NCBI RefSeq assembly: GCF_020382885.2
Contig: NC_058507.1
Location: 15,001 to 79,000, forward strand
Direction of reading: 5' to 3'
DNA from: Scatophagus argus
Taxonomy: Eukaryota; Chordata; Actinopteri; Scatophagidae
DNA: 64,000 bases
This document shows positions 46,001 through 58,900 of this stretch, piece by piece. Below the pieces are notes generated by a model. That model searched no databases, had not been told where the DNA came from, and saw only the letters and a list, made by a program, of their open reading frames with translations. Every line of letters starts with the position of its first letter. Position 1 is the stretch's first letter. The translations under genes and the position numbers were made by a program.

Positions 46001-49000
46001 TAGTCTAGATAATGTTTTGAGTCTTGAATTTCAACCAGGATGTCTTTAATCTAGTGAGTAGCATTTCAAAACTCATTCATTCTTGTATTTCATCTCTGTA
46101 AGAATTTGTAATTCACCCTCTGCTCAGGATTAAAGTCAAGAGCGCAGCTGCTCAACCTTCAACTAAAACATCAGTCCAGTTTGAGCCTCTTCACTGGTTT
46201 CAAGTCATCTTTAGAGCCCATTTTCAAATTTTACTGGTCACCTTTAAAGCACTTTGTTGAGCAGATCTGCTGCTCCTCTGAAAGTTTCGGATCCTCAGAC
46301 AGGACTCAGATCTGAACTCTGCCTGAAGATATGAGGATGCAAATTCATTCATATTAAAGTTCACCTTAAATCACTTTTTTATTAATATTGACACACTGTG
46401 TTACTGATAACATGTCTGTTTTATTTTCATTATCATCATCATCATTGAGTCTCTGACACCTGCCATGATTAAGAATTAAGAATCACTTTATTCGTATATA
46501 TATTTTTACATACACATGCTGAATTTGTCTTCAGCATTTGACCTATCCTTAGTTGAACACACATGCAACACCCAGCCCCTGCCTCTCTCTCTCCTGCAGG
46601 TGCAGCGTGGATTCAGGTCTGTCCTGGTCTACCTTACGGCTCTGGACAGCAGCAGTGACTTCCTGGCGGTGGGCAGCAGCATCGGGATGCTCTACCTGTA
46701 CTGTCGTCGCCTTGCACATATGAATAAGTACAGCCTAGAGGTCAGGGCCTGTCTTCTTCTGTGGTATCTGTTGTGTCTGGATCCTGGTTCAGTCCTCAGT
46801 GTGGCTGTCACTTTTTATTCAAAACTGTTATTTGCACTGTGGAATAACTAAATATTCAAACTGTAAATTCAGACTAAACAGTTTATAAACTCAACCGTGA
46901 TTGTAGTAGTTTGCCTTGTGGTCCAGCAGATCAACTTGACCTGCAGTCTTAAACATTGTGGACTGATCAGTAAACTTACCTAATCAATAAAAAATGATTA
47001 AAGTCAAGCTGATCACATAATCAGAACCATCTTAGAAGCAGATTGTGGAAGTATTTTGGCTTCAAAATGGCTGACAGAGATCAGACAGAAAAAGCAGCTG
47101 TCTGACTTGAACACCATATCCAAGGACTCAGCTGATCCATGTGAGGCCAGAGTACAGCTTGGTATTGTCTATCCATCCATTCATCCATTTTCTATACCGC
47201 TTGTCCGTCAGTGTTGTGGGGGGCTGGAGCCAGTCCCAGCTGACTACGGACGAGCGGCGGGGTTCACCCTGAGCTGGTTGCCAGTCAATTGAAGGACTCA
47301 GCTGGGTACACTGATATACTGACTCAGAACCAGCTCCTGAGTGACATTTTCTTCAGTACCAGTTAATGCATTTTAACGGAAAGAAAATTATACATCATGG
47401 TGTAAGTACTCACTTGAAAGCATGAAGCAGCTCAAAGACCTGTAGAAGCTGGACTAACTGTACTCTGCACTTGTTAGTCAAGCTGGATGGCTGGACAGTA
47501 CTGGACTATATAAAAGCTATAAATAACTGTCAAAAGGAGCATTCGTAGAAACCAGAGGACAATACTGTTGTATCTACACTTTTTTATTTAATGTTTCTTA
47601 TTCTAACAGCAGTGTTTGTTGTAGTAGGACATTCAATTCATTTCAGTTCAATTCAATTCAATTTAATTCAGGGAAGGGAAATGGAGAGAGAAAGGAGAGG
47701 GGGAGATATAGAGACAAAGGAGTTTGAGAGAGGAGAGGCAGGGAGGATAGACAGAACAGTGCAGAGCAGGAGCAGCAGGATCCAGGCAGGGCCATAGAGA
47801 GGGTTCTGGATCCAGCAGCGGTACCAAGCCTCAGGAGGGTGGGGTAGGAGATTCTTGATCCAGCAACATGCTCCGGAAGTGCTGAGAAAAGATGGAGCAC
47901 CACAGCTCCGGGGGAGAGGACGAGTTAGTGCTGTACCGGTGATGGGACATGATGAGTGAGTGCCCCTGCTCTGAAAGCTCGGTGTCTAAGGATCTCCCCC
48001 AGCTATCTAAACCTATAGCAGCATAACTAAAGGTTGGTCCAGAGCCTGAACAGTCCTAACTATAGGCTTTGTCAAAAATTAGGGTTTTAAGTCTACTCTT
48101 AAACATAGAGAGGGTGTCTGCCACCCGAACTGAGGCTGGTAATTGGTTCCACCGAAGAGGAGGCTGATAAATGAAGGCTCTGGCTCCATATCTTCATTTG
48201 GAGATTCGTGGTATTACCAGTAAGTCTGAATCTAAGGAACGCAGCACCCTAGAGGGCTGGTATGGTTCAAAGAGATCAGTGATATATGATGGTGCCAGAC
48301 CATGCGTGGCTTTGTAGGTTAGGAGGAGGATCTTAAATTCTACTCTAAATACACTAAATTTTACTGGAAGCCAGTGTAGAGAGGACAGCACAGGTGAAAT
48401 GTGGTCACGCCTCTTAGTCCTAGTCAGAACACAAGCTGCGGAATTCTGAATGAGCTGCAGAGTTCTGAGGGACTTTTTAGGGCATCCTGACAAAAGAGAG
48501 TTACAGTTACAGTAATCCAGCCTGGAGGTAACAAAAGCATGGATGAGCTTTTCAGCAGCATCTAAGGAAAGGACATGTCTGATTTTGGTGGAAGTACGCA
48601 GTTCTCAAGATTTGTTTTATGTGAATGTTGAAAGACAAGTCCCGATCAAAGCTAACACCCAGGTTCTTTACAATGGTGCTAGAGGCAGGAGCTAGTCCGT
48701 TATGAAAGGCTATATCATTAGCTAAAGATTGTCTAAGATATTTTGGACCAACTAGTGGAACCTCATTTTTGTCTGTGTTCAGTAGAAGAAAGTTGTGGGT
48801 CATCCACGACTTAATATCTGCAGCACAAGATTGCAGTTGTGTTAGCTGATTTCTTTCATTAGGCTTCATGTATTTTATTTTATTTATTTTTTATTTAACA
48901 GGGACAAGTTCAATCAAACATAGTTACAAAAAAAAGCATTGCAGCTGATGCGTTGCACAAGAGTTTATAGCTAATGCTAATTCACAACTCCTGTTCCTGG

Positions 49001-52000
49001 TTGAGCCTTTCTACACACACACATACTAACACACACCATTTCTGCATGCACACACACACACAGGGAGAACCAACAAAATTTAAAAACACTAATTCACTTA
49101 CCGCTCACTCACACTCTCACTCTCACAGTGATATTTACAAATGGGTACACGTTTGGTTACTTGTAAGCCTAGACTTGACTCTAATGGTGAATGCTGTAAA
49201 CTTAGACATAGTCTTGAGCTCAGCTGGCAAGGAATTCCACAGCTTTGCTCCTTTGCAAGAGAAGGCAGACTGACCAAATGAGGTTCTGCAGCGTGGAATG
49301 CCACAGTTATCATTTATGGAACCTCTGGTGACTCTGTTGCTGTTTTGTCTCTGAACAAACGAGCTGAGGGGCTCGGGTGCTAAATTATTGATACACTTGA
49401 ACATTAATTTGAGAAAGCACAAATCGCCAAAGCTTTCAAAGCTTAGCAGTTTATTCTTCTCCAGAATACTGCAGTGATGGACCCCCCCTTCACTGATAAA
49501 TACAATTGGGTGTCGTATTGCCTAGTGGGAGCATATAGATTGTGAATAGGATTGGGCCAATCACAGAACCTTGTGGAACACCATGGCTAATCTTGTGCAT
49601 GTGCATGGACGAGTGGTGATTTACATGTACAAAGTGATGTCTATCTGATAGACAGGACTTGAACCAGCTTACCAGCCTGACATTCTGGAACTCCTTTTCA
49701 GAGCTCAGTACTTGCATCTTGCATGCATCAAAAAAGAGAAAACAAACAAGACTTTCGTCTGGGAAAAATGATAAAAATCTTTATTCACATGGCTAATTCA
49801 TGGTGAAATTATTAAAAACATGAACAACATATGTTAAAGTGGTATGTGACATGTACAGTGGCTCAAACTGTCTGCTTTTATACCTTTTGTGTACCTTGGA
49901 TTTTTGTCTCTTTTGAACCAAAGAGGATCTTTGTCACACTCTGTCTGTCTTTGAGCACTCTGGCTTTTACATATGTGTAGTGTTACATCCACGATGCTGA
50001 TGAGATTTACTGCTTTTGTATTGAAATGCAGAACCAAATGAAAAGGCATTTTTCAGTACTCTGTAGTACTGAATCAAGTCAGTCAGTGCCATCAGGGTAG
50101 TGAAGGTCAGTACCCAGACCTGGACAGGAGAGGCTCCAGAGACCAATACAACCGGAAACCTGGAGTGGCTTCACTACTCTCGTCTCCAGAGCTCATTAAA
50201 AGGCCCTCAGTCAGTGAAGGTGAAGGAGGTGAAGCTGCTCTGTGTTTCTGGGGAAAACAGGGACACAGCAGCGGTTTGAAATTCATAGACTGTCAGGCTG
50301 ATGACAGCTTGAATTTGTTTGAACTTGACTATCTGAAACAGTGTCCTCAGTATTCCACAATGCAATGTGATCAGCAGTGTTCAGGTGGTGCTTGTGTTTG
50401 TCACATTTAGAGTGGTTTAATATTAAAGTAGATATTTTAGTGGGCTTAAAGAGATGCAGAAACAGAAAAGCAGCGTGACTTCCTGTGTGCGTTTCTGTGT
50501 GTGTAACAGGGAAAGGGTGATGCCATCACAGCTGTGAAGCTGCTCAGCTGTTTTGATGATCTGGTTGCGGTGGGCACAGCGTCTGGTCGAGTTGCAGTCT
50601 TCCAGCTTGTGTCTCCACTTCCTGGTCGTAACAAACAGGTGAGACGTTGGACAGGTGAGTTTCAGAGAGATACAACAGGAGCTGTCTGTAACCAGCAATC
50701 AAAGAAAGAAGTTAAAGAATCGTCTGTAAGACTTTACTGGCCAAGTCTTGGAGTGAAGAGTCAGCTGAGGGTCAGTCAGGGTTCATTAAAATGAAACACA
50801 CCTGTCTCTCTCTGTGAAGTCTTAACACGCTTGTCTTTCTGCTTATGTGTAGTTGAGGCGTTTCGATGTGGTTGGCCTCCATAAAGGCTCAGTCACGTCT
50901 TTGGCATGGAGCACCAATGGGATGAAACTTTTCTCTGGAGATGATAAAGGGCGGGTTGTGTTCTCATCTCTGGAACTGGACCAGGTGAAACCTCAACTAC
51001 ACAACAGTTTAACACAATACAATATACTGATATTCAATATAATGTCAGATATGACAAAGAAAAGCAGAAAACTTTTCAGGTTGTGAAGCTGGCTGTAGAG
51101 TTTTTTAGAGTTTATAAGTTTTGCTTGAAGAATTACTGATATGATTAATCAGTGAAGACTAATCAGATAATCGAGTGATGTAGCTCTAGATGATACAGAC
51201 CACCCTGACTCTGTGTGTGTGTGTGTATTTCTGTAGTTGTGGGGACATAAATCGGTTTGCACAGTCAGATTGTGAGGACCTTCCTTACTTATGAGGACAA
51301 AATGCAAGTCTTCACAATGTAATTCATTAAATATTAGGGTGAAGAGTTGCTTTAAGGTTAGGTTGAGATTAGGATTAGGTTAATGTTAGGTTAGGATAAG
51401 GCAAGGCAAGGCAATGTTATTGTTATGGTCAGGTGGTGGTTAAGCCTCCAGGAAATTAATGTAAGTCAATGTAATGTCCTCAAAAGTGATGAAAATGCCA
51501 CTGTGTGTGTGTGTGTGTGTGTTTAGGGGGTATGTAAACCTGTGCTGCTGTTTGAGGAGTCCTCAGGTGTGGTTCAGATGGAGTACAGTCACCAGGTGCT
51601 CCTGGTCTCAACACAGCAGAGATCTCTGCTTTATTGCACACAGAAACAGGAAGTCCAGCAGCTGGGTACTAAGCCCCGCAAGAGGTAAACACTCTACATA
51701 CATGGAATGCACAACATGCATGCAACACAGCCCATGATATAGAACGCACACAGTTTTTTTTTATTCGATGTAAATGTAAGAAACCTGCTAAGTTAAAGAG
51801 AAACTTAACACTTTGTTAGGGTTGGGCTTGGGTTAAGGTTTATCTAATCCTCACCTTTACACCTTGAACATGACCCCTTCGCTAATTAAAAAACATATGC
51901 ACAATAGATTTACTATAGACCAGGGGTGTCAAACTCAGTTGCATGTGGGGCCAAAACTCAAAGCACACTTTAGATCGGCCCGCGATCTAGAACACTTTGA

Positions 52001-55000
52001 ACACATTTTTAAACATACAGAATAAAAACAGACAGGAATATCATTCCAAAATAAATAAAATAAATTAATAAATATATATATATGTATGTATATATAATAA
52101 AATCTCCTGTCAAAACAAGTTAGAAATACAAACATGCTGCAAAAAACCTTGAAAAAAAGGGCTTTTCTCACAAGAATGTTTGTAATAAACTGAAAAGACT
52201 TGCAAGACATTATTGCTTGAGTAAATGGCACATGATCTCACGGAGGACTTCTTATGGCTCAATTAAAGTAGTTGGAATATAGTTTCACATAATGCTAGTG
52301 AACTACAATATTTATTATCACCATCAGGCAAAGTTTTATTAACTTTCTTTGTAAAGTGCAGGCCTGGTGTTTGTCACCATATGAGCAGGTAGCAGGTGAG
52401 GAGGTTTACCTGTGCCTGACGTATCAGTGACATGTTAAGGATAAACAGAAATAAGCAGAGGAAGATTAGCAACCATTCATTTTATTTTCAGAAAAACACC
52501 ACCAACACCAGTCTGAAAATGCCGTGTACACACCAACATGTTTCGGGTGATTGTGTTGACAGTGATGTTTGGTCGTCTCACGGCTGCTACCCAGTCCATT
52601 CGGCGTCTCCTCGTTAGCTCACACATCCGAGGTCCTTGGGTTTGCATGCACGTAGGAAATGAGAAAAAAAAATCACCCAATCGTTTGTTTTACCGAAGCG
52701 ATCATGTAAACGATCGTGGCAGTTAACGATACACAGCACATTGGCACCATGTTTTAACTTGTTGAAACAAAACAACAGAACACAAGAACAGCATCACGCA
52801 AGCAGCCAGCGTAACCACACTTTTCAGTTGCCCAAAAAGCCCACAATGCATTGCGGTTTTCCCACTCCGTTACATCACCCTTTCGAGCCCGGCGCGGCAC
52901 TGATGAGCATGTTGTGACCGCTTTCCGACAGGAGGGAGCAGTGCGCTAATTGCGCAAGTAGAGACGTTGTTGTGCTGAAAGTAATCATAAAAGAGCAAGC
53001 GAGGCCAACAGCCTCAGTTGTATACAGCAACAGAGCTCGACTTGATTGATGCGGGAATGTTTCCAGGTAGCCAATATTAAAGCAAGGCGGCCGTTGCGCT
53101 GCATTATGGGACCTGTACTTTGTGTGTGATCAGCGCTTCATATTGGCGGGCCATTGGTAACAATGATAATAGATCTATATGAAATGAGCTCGCGGGCCCG
53201 ATATAATTATACGGCGAGCCGGATGTGGCCTGCGGGCCGTGGGTTTGACACGTGTGCTATAGACACATCTAAAGAATGGATCCGGGTGGACATTCTCTGC
53301 AGGTACTACCAAACAGACCTGACTCACATGACCTCCTGTCACCATGGAGACCTTGAAGAAAACAGACCAGACTTCCACACGTGTATTAAGGCATATATAA
53401 AATTTCTCTAATGTGTCTAAGTTTTCTGCAGGGAATTCATACAAATATATGAATATAAAATATTTTTCATTTCACAAGTTTATCTGATGGATACAAGACG
53501 TCTCCTGCTTCACTGTGAAGTCCATGTTCAGTGTTTGTGCACCAAGGGCTTCATGTTTCCAAATCACACTCTTGTACGATGAGTACTGGACCAGGACTGG
53601 CTTCCAAGCTATTTGTGATGTATCAAATCCTGCTTGTAAGCTCTGTCTCTTAAAATCGGATTTTCAGTGACCATAGAGAATAGTTACACTCTCGGCAGTT
53701 ACATTTCACATGTAGACATATAAACACATGGAGAGCAGAATGAGGCAGAAACACACTGATGATAATGAACATTCAAAAGAGATCCAAGATCTGAGGCACT
53801 ATCCAAACCCAAGAGGCCAGAACAGTGACTAACTGGCTCTGTCAGACATAGTCTGACCAGTCTCACTGCAAGACCAGTCAGAGCAGACCAGATTGTAACA
53901 CAACGAAAAAAAATAAGTAAGAAGAAACTAAGTAAAGTACGGTAGATCAGAATGTTACCTGATCCTCCACAGAGAGCATCAACTAGCTGAATGTGTAAAT
54001 AGATTGAGCTAAATATTACTTTGACAAGGACAACAGTCACATAAGGATGGAGAGAGACAAGAACAAAGGTTGGATCTCCTGGAGGATGGACATCCAGGTC
54101 CAAGACAGTTGCTGTACATTTTGACAGTAGTTTTAAGTGGATTTTGGCGTAACAGTGCTTCTCCTGTTGGTGGCAGTAGCGGCAGGTTTGGAGCTTGCTT
54201 CCTGCCAGGTCTCTGTAAACAGAGCGATCTTCAGGTGTTCGCTGCTCGACCTGGACTCAGACTGTGGAGGTCTGACATCAGAGGACAGGTGGAGGACACC
54301 CGACTGCTCAAACCACTCTTCAACACACAGGTAATCAAGGAACGTACTGCCAGCACCTACATTTAGTACTCGTACTACTACAGCAGTAATGTGGGAACCA
54401 GACAAATCTGCAAGCTCAGGTTCTCTGTGGGTAATCTATCCAGTATCCAATATCCAATATCTACTTTTCACACAAATTCTACAGATTGTGACATGTAATG
54501 ACGTCTTGTGTTTCCAAACTTCACATGACCAAACTGACCAGCACATCTGCGCTATATGAACAGATCAATAGTGATGTAATCGTCTAGGTGAATATGCCAG
54601 TCAGATTGCTGCATATGGGTCCACCTTGGGTGATGTAAACACTACAACATGAGTTACAGCTTGTAACATGCTGGATGAAAAGTTCATGCCAAAGAATAAC
54701 CATCTCTAATGAAATGCTGTGTTTTAATGGTGAAAATGGAGAAATTCCTCAGTTATTTCAAGTCTGGCTATGATCTACATGGCTCTTCAAAACTGAGAAA
54801 AAAGATTGCAATTCAGATCAAGGATTGTGATTTAACAGATTCTGATATTATTTTTTGCCAGGCCTGTAGTTGGCAGGTTGGACTGGAAGTCCAGTTGTCT
54901 AGTTTAAACTACTGAACTCTGTATATGTAAATATCTTATATCTTATATTTTATTTTATATTTTACTATATTTTATATTTTTTGTTGTATGGTGGTTCGGT

Positions 55001-55921
55001 GGTTAGCACTGTCACCTCATAGCAAGAAGGTTTGAATCCCTGTCTGGGCCCTTCTCTGTGGAGTTTGCATGTTCTCCCCTTGCCTACGTGGGTTTTCTCC
55101 GGGTACTCCAGCTTCCCCCCACAATCTCAAAAACATGCACATTAGGTTAATTGGCTACTCTACATTGCCCCTAGGTGTGAAATTCAAGTGTGTGGTTGTC
55201 TGTCTTTGTGGGTCAGCCCTGCGATTAACCGGCGACCAGTCCAGGGTGTACCCCGCCTCTCAGCCGTAGTTAGCTGGGATAGGCTCCAGCATACCCCCCC
55301 CCCCGCGACCCTGACGAATAAGCGGTATAGAAAATGGATGGATGGTCAGGTGGTGCTATGCTAACCCCTAACCCTAACCCTTACTGAAGTTACTGTTTTC
55401 AGGCACTTATATTGGAGCCGTGTAAAACAAATACTTTACTGGTTCTACTGCTAATGTTGCTGCTACTAAGACAGCTAGACTTTGTGTTGAAAACACTTTT
55501 TGTCTGTCTACCTTTCACACTCAGATTCCCCAGTTTGAGTTGTTTCCTCGTCCTTGTCCAATCGGAGCTTACCGTCCAGCAGACAGACAGCTCGGCCTGC
55601 TCACCTGTTTCCTCAGAGAGGGTTGGATCCTCAGCTGGAATGAGTATAGTATCTACGTCCTCGACTGTCTTAATGAGGTACTACAACTACTATTCTGCTG
55701 TGCTAATGAGTCCTCTTTGTGCTTGACTGTCTTAACGAGATACTGGGTTTCCTCTTTTAAAGTAGTGGTTAAGGAGGTTCTAATGTTCTCATGCACAGTT
55801 ACCACCCCTATACACAAAGATATTTGTGAATTCTTGTTGATTTGTGTTGATTGTGTGAATGTTGAGGGTGTGTGAATCTTAATGACCGAATGCTAACAGT
55901 GTGTGAATATTGCTTTTACCT

Positions 55922-55957
<36 letters not shown>

Positions 55958-58900
55958 TTAAACACTCAAACCAACTTCCTCTGAAAACTCCCCTCCACCA
56001 ACACAATCCCTCCAAAATGGTACATGTGGCTCAGTACAGTCTTAGTTCACAAGCATGGTGGGATATCAGAAGAAAATAAATAAAAGAATAAACAAAATCA
56101 TAATTGATTTACAGACAACAAATCATCCACTCAATCTTCAGCCATTATTTTATTTTAGGATAGTCAAGGTCTCACATAATTGAGCAAAGGATTCCATATA
56201 TAAAAAAATATACCAGTTTTACCTCTAGGTGGGAAAGTTAGATATTCCATGAGTAAAAGTTTGAATTTAACCTGCAGTCGGTGCACCTCTGCTTCTTCAG
56301 ACTTCGTAGTCAGAAGTCTTGGTAGTGTTCTTCACGGTGATCCTCGGAGTTGCTTTATAATTTAAGCCATAATTCTGCGTCCTGGTCAATTGGAGCTGCT
56401 CTTTGGTCTTAAAATCTCAATGTTTTTTCCGACTTCTGCTGAAAAGATTGTGGAAGAAGAAAATCCTACTACCCTCAAAATTGACATTTTTTTGCCACCA
56501 TAGTGGTGGAACCTCACAGTCATGACACAGGGGTAAGTCTTACGAGACTTGGTTCCCTTTTTTGGTAGGCCTGCTACCCAGAGTGCCCTCTCAGATTTTT
56601 GAATCTGTGTCAGTCTTTTCAGTTATCAAGAAAAATCTGGACCTCTCTCGCAATTCAATGTTTCCAGCTTTTTTTGGCAGAAGGACTTGATCTTCTGTCA
56701 CGTCTGAGATATTTTTTTTCTTTTTGTTTTTATTGTCCTTTATTAATCCCAAGCTGGGAAATTACTTTTCTGCATTTAACCCATCACTGATTGAAACACA
56801 TGTAACATGCAACATGCAGTGAAACACACAGGAGCAGTGGGCTGCAAACTGGGGGCGGCCGGGGGTTAAGTGCTTTGCTCAAGGGCACATCAGTCGGCTA
56901 ATTGGGGGGGGCATTATTAATCACTCCACCACAAACGACTTCTTTCCATTTGCCATAATTGTGGCCATAGCGTTGCCTTCTAATGATTTATCCGCATTGC
57001 TTGCCCTGGTGCACATCTTTTCCAGGGTCATTTTGGCAATTTTTCAAGCCATTCTAAAGACTTTTGCCCCTGCTTACACACAGATTGAACATCCATCATC
57101 ATGACACTTGGCATGTTGCCCCAGAGCTGGGGATCAAACCTCCAACCTTTTGACTGATGGAAGATCCACACTACCTCCTGAGCCACAGTTGCCCCTTCTA
57201 ACCACATTTTTGCCACTTTGATCTGATTAAATGTAAAAGTATAACCTTTTACGCTTTGCTGCTTACGCTGTCTGAATCCTTATTGTGTGTAGTATCTGAT
57301 CACCTTTGTGTCTGATGCATTCAGGTGATAATTGGAGCCTTGGAGAGCAGTGGAGACATTGTTTCAGTGTCGTGTTGTGACAATGAGATCTTCATCCTGA
57401 AAGGGGACAGAGACATTATCCGCCTCTCCAACAGTCCTGAGGGACTGGCATCCAACCGTGAGTGCTGCTGTTGCTACTAGTAGTAATAGTACCACTGCCA
57501 CTGCTGCATCAGCTACCCTAAACCTACGCTGCCTCTCTTTTGACCTTATGACTCTGCTAATAGATAAATATGATAACATCTCCAACATCCCAGAGGGATT
57601 GGCCTCCCACTGTGAGTACTACCAGTACCACCACTACTGTTACTTATAATGGCACTACTACTACATCTGCGATTGTAACTACACCCCATATCCTCCCACT
57701 GAAAATACCACTGCTAATACATAAATATAGAACATCTCCAGCCCCAAGAGACTCACCTTCAGCTTTAAGTAGTATTACTTCTGATAACTGCGACTACCAT
57801 GCTAACCCTGGCCCTTGACTTAAAATAGCTCTGTTAATCAATGATACTAGAACAAACCAACTGCCCTGTGGGACTGACCCAACTCTAAGTACTACAACCA
57901 AACACATTATTCTAACAGTAGTAGTGCTAAATCAGTGGACCCCAGCTGTGCTTTTATTTAAAGATCACACAAATGTGCAATTTTTTGTAGATTTTGCAGT
58001 TTCCACAAACGGCCAAAAGATGAACTCCTCTCTCTCTATTCTTCAGTGTCTGAGCTCTCTGTCCGTCTGTCATCACCTTTGGCCACACCCACCATCGTCC
58101 CTCCAAATGGATCAGTGGAAACAGCTCAGCCAATCAGAACCATGGCTATCATTGTAGAAGGTGGGGGGAAGGAAGAGAGATTAGGAGGGTGGGAGCGGCA
58201 CAGTGACGAGGGAGAGAAAGAGGAAGAGGAGGAGGGCGTGGAGGAAGTGGAGGAGGTGGAGGAGGTGGAGGAGCAGCTGCAGGTGACTGACACCTGTCCA
58301 CTCCCTAAGATGTCTCCCATACTTGTTTGAAGTTTATTTATTTAAAGTCTATGTGATGTGAATTGTTGTTCTCAATGTTTGTCCAGGTGATGGAGCAGCA
58401 GTCCAGTTTGTTCACCAGCAGCTCTCGCAGCCGCAGCAGCTCTGTCACCTCCTGGGACAGTCTCCGTGGAAATGTCCCTGTGACAACATCCTGGGAGCTG
58501 AGCTCCAGACGGTACAGTGCTCCCCTGAACCAGGGGGAGATGCAGCAGGAGCTGGTGGTAAAAGCCATCAGAGTGAAGAAGAAGAAGAGGAGACGACAAG
58601 GCAAGCAGACAGACAGAGAGACAGACAGATACAAACAGACAGTCAGGTAGACAGAGACAGACAGACAAGTGATAGAGTCATGACTGACTGAATGTTTTGT
58701 CTCTCAGATAGCAGCAGTGGGAGTCGTCTCTCTGAGAGCAGCTACTCAGACTCCATGTTAGTAGTTCTGGACAGCAGCTGTAGCGACGGAGGAAGTGGAA
58801 CTCCTCAGAGTGACCGGGCGTCTCTCATCTGTCTGGACCTTCAAAACCAGGACTACCCAGAACAAGACCACAACCAGGAAGCACAGGGGGGAGATTTAAA

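Noticed and set aside
47658..47903. An 81-codon minus-strand ORF
   Set aside because: It lies in the noncoding 3' part of the LINE-2-type element.
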